DNA of 64,000 bases, from assembly GCF_010723735.1 (NCBI RefSeq), contig NZ_BLLB01000002.1, positions 1,054,001 through 1,118,000 on the forward strand, read 5' to 3'. A program made the position numbers and the translations under genes. The stretch comes from Mycolicibacterium hippocampi. GTDB taxonomy: Bacteria > Actinomycetota > Actinomycetes > Mycobacteriales > Mycobacteriaceae. A model generated the notes under the pieces. It had not been told where the DNA came from, ran no database searches, and was given only the letters and a program-made list of their open reading frames with translations. Positions 61,401-64,000 of this stretch are shown here, piece by piece. Each line of letters begins with the position of its first letter. Positions within the stretch are counted from its first letter, which is position 1.

Positions 61401-62632
61401 GCGGTCAGCACCACCACGCCCACGGCGACACGCTTGTCCTTCTCCGGGTGGGCCAACGCATCGCGCCACACGGGACGCGGCGCGCTGCCGGGGAGCGGGA
61501 TCCGCCCCAGCAGGTGGGCGAGACCGAGCACCAACGGCAGTCGCAGCAGCGGTTCCAGCTTGTGCAGGTTGCGCAGCGGCGTGCCGTCCGCATCGAGGAA
61601 CGCCTGGACCTGCTGCGCGACCGGTGAACCCAAACCGCCGCTGTAGCCGGCGGCCAGCGCCACGATGCCGACCGTCAGAATCGTGATCAGCCTGCCCTTC
61701 GCGGGCATCGTCCGCATCGCGAGGCCGGCCAGGCCGCCGGCCGCGACCAGCGTCGTCGCCAGCACCGCGACCGAACCGGTGACCAGCGGTGCGCCTGCGG
61801 TGGCGGTGGGTGCCACATACGGTGTCCACGCACCGGTGCCGCGCAGCATCTCGGTCAGCGACATCCAGCGGGTGGTGACACCGGAGGACTCGATGAAGTC
61901 CAGGAACGGCGGGCTGATCCGGCCCAGGTGCACCAACGCGACGACCCACCATGTGACGGCCAGCGCCGCACACAGCAGCCACCACCCGGTGAAACGCCGC
62001 CACGTGGCGTTCGGGCGATGGCAGGCCAACCACACGACTGCGCACAGGCACGCGGTGAGCGTGGCGACGGCGTTGACCGCGCCCATCAGCGCGATGGCCA
62101 GCCCGGAGCGCGCGGCCAGCACCCGCATACTCCGGCCTTTGCCCGCCCCGCCCTGGGTCTTGCCCACCCCTCCGATCCCGCCCAATGCCAGGATCATCGG
62201 CAGCAGCACCCACGGCGCCAGCATCATCGGCAGCGTCTCCGACGAGATCGCGCCGATGGTGGTGAGCACCCGCGGTGAGAGCGCGTAGGCGGCCGCGGCG
62301 ATGACCCGCGACGTGGTGCTGCCGATCTTCAGGGCTTCGGCGACCCGCAGCACACCCCAGAAACCGATGACGAGCAGTAGCGCCCACCACAACCGCTGGG
62401 TGACCCAGCCCGGGACGCCGAGCAGGTCGCCGGCGAGGAAGAAGGTGCCGTGCGGAAACAGGTAGCCGTAGGCCTGGTTCTGAGCCTGTCCGAACGGCAG
62501 GTCGCTGTTCCACAGGCTGAAGGCGCGCGTCAGGAAGCGCAGTGGGTTCGCGGTGAGATCGAGCTTGGTGTCGGGTGAGATCTGTCCCGGTGACTGGGCG
62601 AACGTCAGGACCAGCGCCGCCGCCGCGGCCAC
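58421..62632 (-). CDS. aftD: Arabinofuranosyltransferase AftD
   Basis: A protein of at least 1403 residues, adding arabinofuranose to arabinogalactan and lipoarabinomannan. The N-terminal GT-C domain begins with TFAQSPGQISPDTKLDLTANP, holding the Asp-type catalytic region of the family, followed by about ten helices. The large periplasmic part has two discoidin-like carbohydrate-binding modules (AAIDGDSSTSWVSNALQ and ATDGDPDTAWTAP), and the C-terminus has three helices. GTG 62632 is the first ordinary start but falls inside the first helix; the frame is open upstream (PLSRRWLW, like M. tuberculosis AftD) with no ATG, GTG or TTG, so the real start is uncertain. Only 85 bp separate it from the DUF2613 gene upstream. 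Confidence 0.93.
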   Translation of the reverse strand: MAAAAALVLTFAQSPGQISPDTKLDLTANPLRFLTRAFSLWNSDLPFGQAQNQAYGYLFPHGTFFLAGDLLGVPGWVTQRLWWALLLVIGFWGVLRVAEALKIGSTTSRVIAAAAYALSPRVLTTIGAISSETLPMMLAPWVLLPMILALGGIGGVGKTQGGAGKGRSMRVLAARSGLAIALMGAVNAVATLTACLCAVVWLACHRPNATWRRFTGWWLLCAALAVTWWVVALVHLGRISPPFLDFIESSGVTTRWMSLTEMLRGTGAWTPYVAPTATAGAPLVTGSVAVLATTLVAAGGLAGLAMRTMPAKGRLITILTVGIVALAAGYSGGLGSPVAQQVQAFLDADGTPLRNLHKLEPLLRLPLVLGLAHLLGRIPLPGSAPRPVWRDALAHPEKDKRVAVGVVVLTALVAATSLAWTGRLTPPGAFDAIPRYWHETADWLDAHNSASPVAGRVLVVPGAPFATQVWGNSHDEPLQVLGGSPWGVRDSIPLTPPETIRSLDSVQRLFAAGRPSAGLADTLARQGISYLVVRNDLDPDSSRSARPILVHRTIDGSPGLTKVAQFGEPVGPGSLEGFVADSGMRPRYPAVEIYAVDGAADAAAPYVADTDSMARVDGGPEAVLRLDERRRLSGEPPLGPLLLTSDALRAGLSAPVVTVTDTPLARETDYGRVDDHSSAIRAAGDPRNTFNRVPDYPAGDTEPIYGQWVGGRVSVSSSASDSTALPNVSPATAPPAAIDGDSSTSWVSNALQSAVGQWLQVDFDRPVTNATLTITPSATAVGAQVRRLEVATVNGTTTVRFDEAGEPVTVALPYGESPWVRITAVATDDGSPGVQFGITDFTVTQYDANGFAHPVDLRHTVQVPGPPPGAAVAQWDLGSELLGRSGCAESPTGIRCAAAVALASEEPVNLSRTLTVPEQTEVSPTVWVRARQGPNLADLIAEPGTVRAAGDSDPIDVLGSAYAATDGDPDTAWTAPQRIVQPRTPPTLELTLPAPQDVAALRVTPSSSELPAHPTMIAVDLGDGPQVRRLGPGTETVRLKSRVTDSITVSLLDWHDVIDRTALGFDQLKPPGLAEIVALDARGAPIAAADAAANQARTISLACGRGPIIGVAGQFVQTSVNTTVGALLDNEPIPARPCSGPITLPVGQQELLISPGPTFIVDGVQLASPLADRLGSATTASVETSRWTSDHRDVVVPASGTTRVLVVPESVNPGWSARSGDGERLTPVTVNGWQQGWVLPEGTAGTVTLGFDSNSTYRAGLIGGLALLPLLVALAFLPSRRPRAPGVAARPWQPPAVARGAAVVAVGALVSGIVGAVVAGGLLGLRYLLRAHEKVWNATVVGTAATGLILAGAVLSQNPWRSVDGYVGHSAGVQFLALLSVVAVAASAVSRTERADSPDDEEG

Positions 62633-62717
62633 CCACAGCCAGCGCCGGGAGAGCGGCTCGAACGTTCCGGGGCGGGATCGGCTGTCGGCGGAGCGCAGGA
62701 GCGTGGCGAGCCGGGAT

Positions 62718-62891
62718 CTAACTTCTGTCGCCGTACTCGACCCTGTTGAGAACCGACGACGCCGGATCGCCCGCCTGCAGCGGAGGCTTGGTGTCCTGCT
62801 GCACCATCAGCGTCACCCCGAACACGGCAGCCGCGCCGAGCAGCAGGCCGACGACGATGCTGGCGGCCGCAGGCACGAGAAACCGATCCAT
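62718..62891 (-). CDS. DUF2613 mini membrane protein, Rv0236A-like
   Basis: A 57-residue protein with one hydrophobic helix (about 6-30, LVPAAASIVVGLLLGAAAVFGVTLM) and an exposed tail QQDTKPPLQAGDPASSVLNRVEYGDRS. ATG 62891 gives the same length as Rv0236A; TTG 62900 is an alternative. It precedes aftD in the same direction and may form an operon with it. The signal-anchor and conserved tail suggest a periplasmic role beside AftD, but function is unknown. Confidence 0.82.
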   Translation of the reverse strand: MDRFLVPAAASIVVGLLLGAAAVFGVTLMVQQDTKPPLQAGDPASSVLNRVEYGDRS

Positions 62892-62916
62892 GAGCCTCAA
62901 ACTAGCACGTGCCGCA

Positions 62917-63411
62917 TCACGGCCCCGGTGGCACGATCAGCACCGGATGATGCCCCTTACGTAGCACTTGATCGGCCACGCTGGACTGGATCAACGACCG
63001 CAGACCGGTGATCGCGCGGGTCCCGGTGACGATCAGGTCGGCGTCGAGATCGTCGGCCGCGGCGATGATCGTCTCCCAGGTCGTGGACGTCTCGGCGAGA
63101 CACAGCGGCTCGGCGGGCAGCCCGATCGCCAGCGCCAGCTCGAGGCCCTCGTCGTTGATGCGCTGCGCCTCCGCCAGCGCGATGTCCACTTCGCCGGTGT
63201 CGACCGGGTCGGGTGGGCCGTCGAGGTCGTAGGACAGCGGGTCGGACCCCCTGTCCAGCGGGGACCAGACGGTCAGGATGACCGCGCGGTCGGCGTTGAG
63301 GAACCGGCTCGCATGGTGGACGGCACGTTGTGCCGTGGGCGAGCCGTCGTATGCGACGACGATCACGGTCTTGTTCTCCCCGGCCAGCTGACCGGCTCCC
63401 GCACTCGACAT
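62917..63411 (-). CDS. Universal stress protein (UspA family)
   Basis: A 164-residue single-domain Usp protein. The N-terminal VIVVAYDGSPTAQRAVHHAS strand-turn-helix is typical; the later ATP-type region reads DADLIVTGTRAITGLRSLIQSSVADQVL and ends PVLIVPP. The G-x2-G-x9-G(S/T) nucleotide signature is imperfect (GTRAITG ... SS), so ATP binding is uncertain. ATG 63411 is preceded by AGGAG. It diverges from lpqI and lies 25 bp upstream of the DUF2613 gene, possibly in the same transcript. Confidence 0.85.
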   Translation of the reverse strand: MSSAGAGQLAGENKTVIVVAYDGSPTAQRAVHHASRFLNADRAVILTVWSPLDRGSDPLSYDLDGPPDPVDTGEVDIALAEAQRINDEGLELALAIGLPAEPLCLAETSTTWETIIAAADDLDADLIVTGTRAITGLRSLIQSSVADQVLRKGHHPVLIVPPGP

Positions 63412-63505
63412 CGTCTGCTCCTGTGGTTCCGTGGGATCACCCACCACCTTATTGAGACGGGCGGGGCTAACGCCGCGACCGCGGCTGCCATTAGTCTCGG
63501 GACGC

Positions 63506-64000
63506 ATGGTCATCCCCCGAACTCGATGGACAGCCCCCGGTGCCCTGCTGGCGGTGGTGGCGACGGTTGCGCTCGCCGCGGGCTGCACGTCGGCCGACGA
63601 CCAGGCCGCAGCACCATCCAGCGCGCCGCTGGCGATGGCTGCCGGCCCGGTCCCGAACAACGCCCCGCCGCCCGCCGCGCCCGTCCCGGCCGCGCCGGCC
63701 TGCGGGGATCCGGCTGCGATGTCGACGCGCGACAAGCTGGCCCAGCTCCTGATGGTCGGGGTGACCGGGGCCGCCGACGCCCGCGCGGTCGTCGACACCC
63801 ATCACGTCGGCGGCATCATGATCGGCAGCTGGACCGACCTGTCCATGCTCTCGGACGGTTCCCTGACCGACATCGCCGCGACGGCCACCCCACTGCCGTT
63901 GGCGGTGAGCGTCGACGAGGAGGGGGGCCGCGTCTCGCGGCTGTCCAGCGTGATCGGTTCCCAGCCCGCACCGCGGGTGCTGGCCCAGACCAGTAGCCCC
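63506..64000 (+). CDS. lpqI: LpqI beta-N-acetylglucosaminidase lipoprotein (GH3), 3' end outside window
   Basis: The first 165 codons of a glycoside hydrolase family 3 lipoprotein. The signal peptide ends in the lipobox LAAGC (Cys27), followed by an Ala/Pro-rich tether to about residue 65. The catalytic domain begins at ACGDPAAMSTRDKLAQLLMVGV, and SVDEEGGRVSRLSSV is the conserved GH3/NagZ block. The catalytic Asp and the His of the KH-type loop lie beyond the window. LpqI recycles muropeptides by releasing N-acetylglucosamine. ATG 63506 has TAGTCT 8 bp upstream as a likely -10. Confidence 0.9.
   Translation, partial: MVIPRTRWTAPGALLAVVATVALAAGCTSADDQAAAPSSAPLAMAAGPVPNNAPPPAAPVPAAPACGDPAAMSTRDKLAQLLMVGVTGAADARAVVDTHHVGGIMIGSWTDLSMLSDGSLTDIAATATPLPLAVSVDEEGGRVSRLSSVIGSQPAPRVLAQTSSP

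Noticed and set aside
1..64000. Search for tRNA, rRNA, insertion sequences, integrases, att sites and prophage genes
   Set aside because: No cloverleaf, rRNA or transposase/integrase motif was recognised in the stretches I read between genes; short non-coding RNAs cannot be excluded by eye.

Overview
The window is high-G+C actinobacterial DNA, almost certainly from a rapidly growing Mycobacterium (Mycolicibacterium). The evidence is a run of mycobacteria-specific genes (mmpL3, the glycosyltransferase/membrane block resembling Rv0225 to Rv0228, aftD, lpqI, WS/DGAT, fadD and fadE genes) in the order of M. tuberculosis Rv0204c to Rv0237. Other signs are GTG/TTG starts, 4-bp ATGA/GTGA gene overlaps and -10 boxes placed for leaderless transcripts. 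Rv numbers come from recognising the proteins and their order; no database was searched. No rRNA, tRNA, CRISPR array, insertion sequence or transposase was found.

Layout. 1-479: 3' end of a PrrB-like histidine kinase. 497-4756 (-): putative operon of a YbhN/UPF0104 membrane protein, an M23 peptidase lipoprotein, a DUF3054 membrane protein and an APC permease. 4834-10595: AI-2E-type membrane protein, then (-) trmB, a NYN-domain protein and mmpL3. 10771-13124: two overlapping genes for degenerate dynamin-like GTPases. 13318-15147: pckA. 15246-18767: an accessory cassette of TetR, FAD monooxygenase and MFS exporter. 18768-20015: a graveyard of broken genes (lutC, luxR-type and MmyB-type remnants). 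20016-30360: acyl-CoA metabolism (fadD4, enoyl-CoA hydratase, SDR, fadE3, Rv0216-like hydratase, CaiB-like transferase, amidohydrolase, lipW) with MmyB-type and GntR regulators. 30393-35405: a tandem acyl-CoA dehydrogenase, lipC and a WS/DGAT. 35402-38679: a membrane protein with a divergent TetR and palindromic operator, then an exported Ser/Asp-rich protein with about 18 solenoid-like repeats. 38720-42422 (-): lipO, fadD12 and an acyltransferase (like Rv1426c to Rv1428c), divergent from nat across a consensus KstR box. 43441-46833: AraC-DinB fusion, DHFR-like reductase and a FadE5 paralogue. 46911-56176: aldehyde dehydrogenase, methyltransferase, GT4 glycosyltransferase, an MpaB-type oxygenase between two paralogous mini membrane proteins, Rv0226c- and Rv0227c-like proteins, and a TmaT-like acyltransferase. 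56269-58340: FAD oxidoreductase plus ECF41 sigma factor. 58421-64000: aftD, a DUF2613 mini-protein, a universal stress protein and the start of lpqI.

Two themes join the genes. One is envelope building: MmpL3 exports trehalose monomycolate, the TmaT-like protein would acetylate it, AftD extends arabinan and LpqI recycles muropeptides. The other is fatty-acid, sterol and storage-lipid metabolism: fadD, fadE, hydratases, Lip esterases and WS/DGAT, with KstR-like sites before the acyltransferase/nat pair and before the aldehyde dehydrogenase.

The least explained items are the exported repeat protein, the oxygenase flanked by twin mini membrane proteins, a perfect 21-bp inverted repeat embedded in frame in a membrane-protein gene, the P-loop-degenerate dynamin pair, and a shared TTGAC-N4-GTCAA palindrome upstream of two lipid genes 12.6 kb apart.
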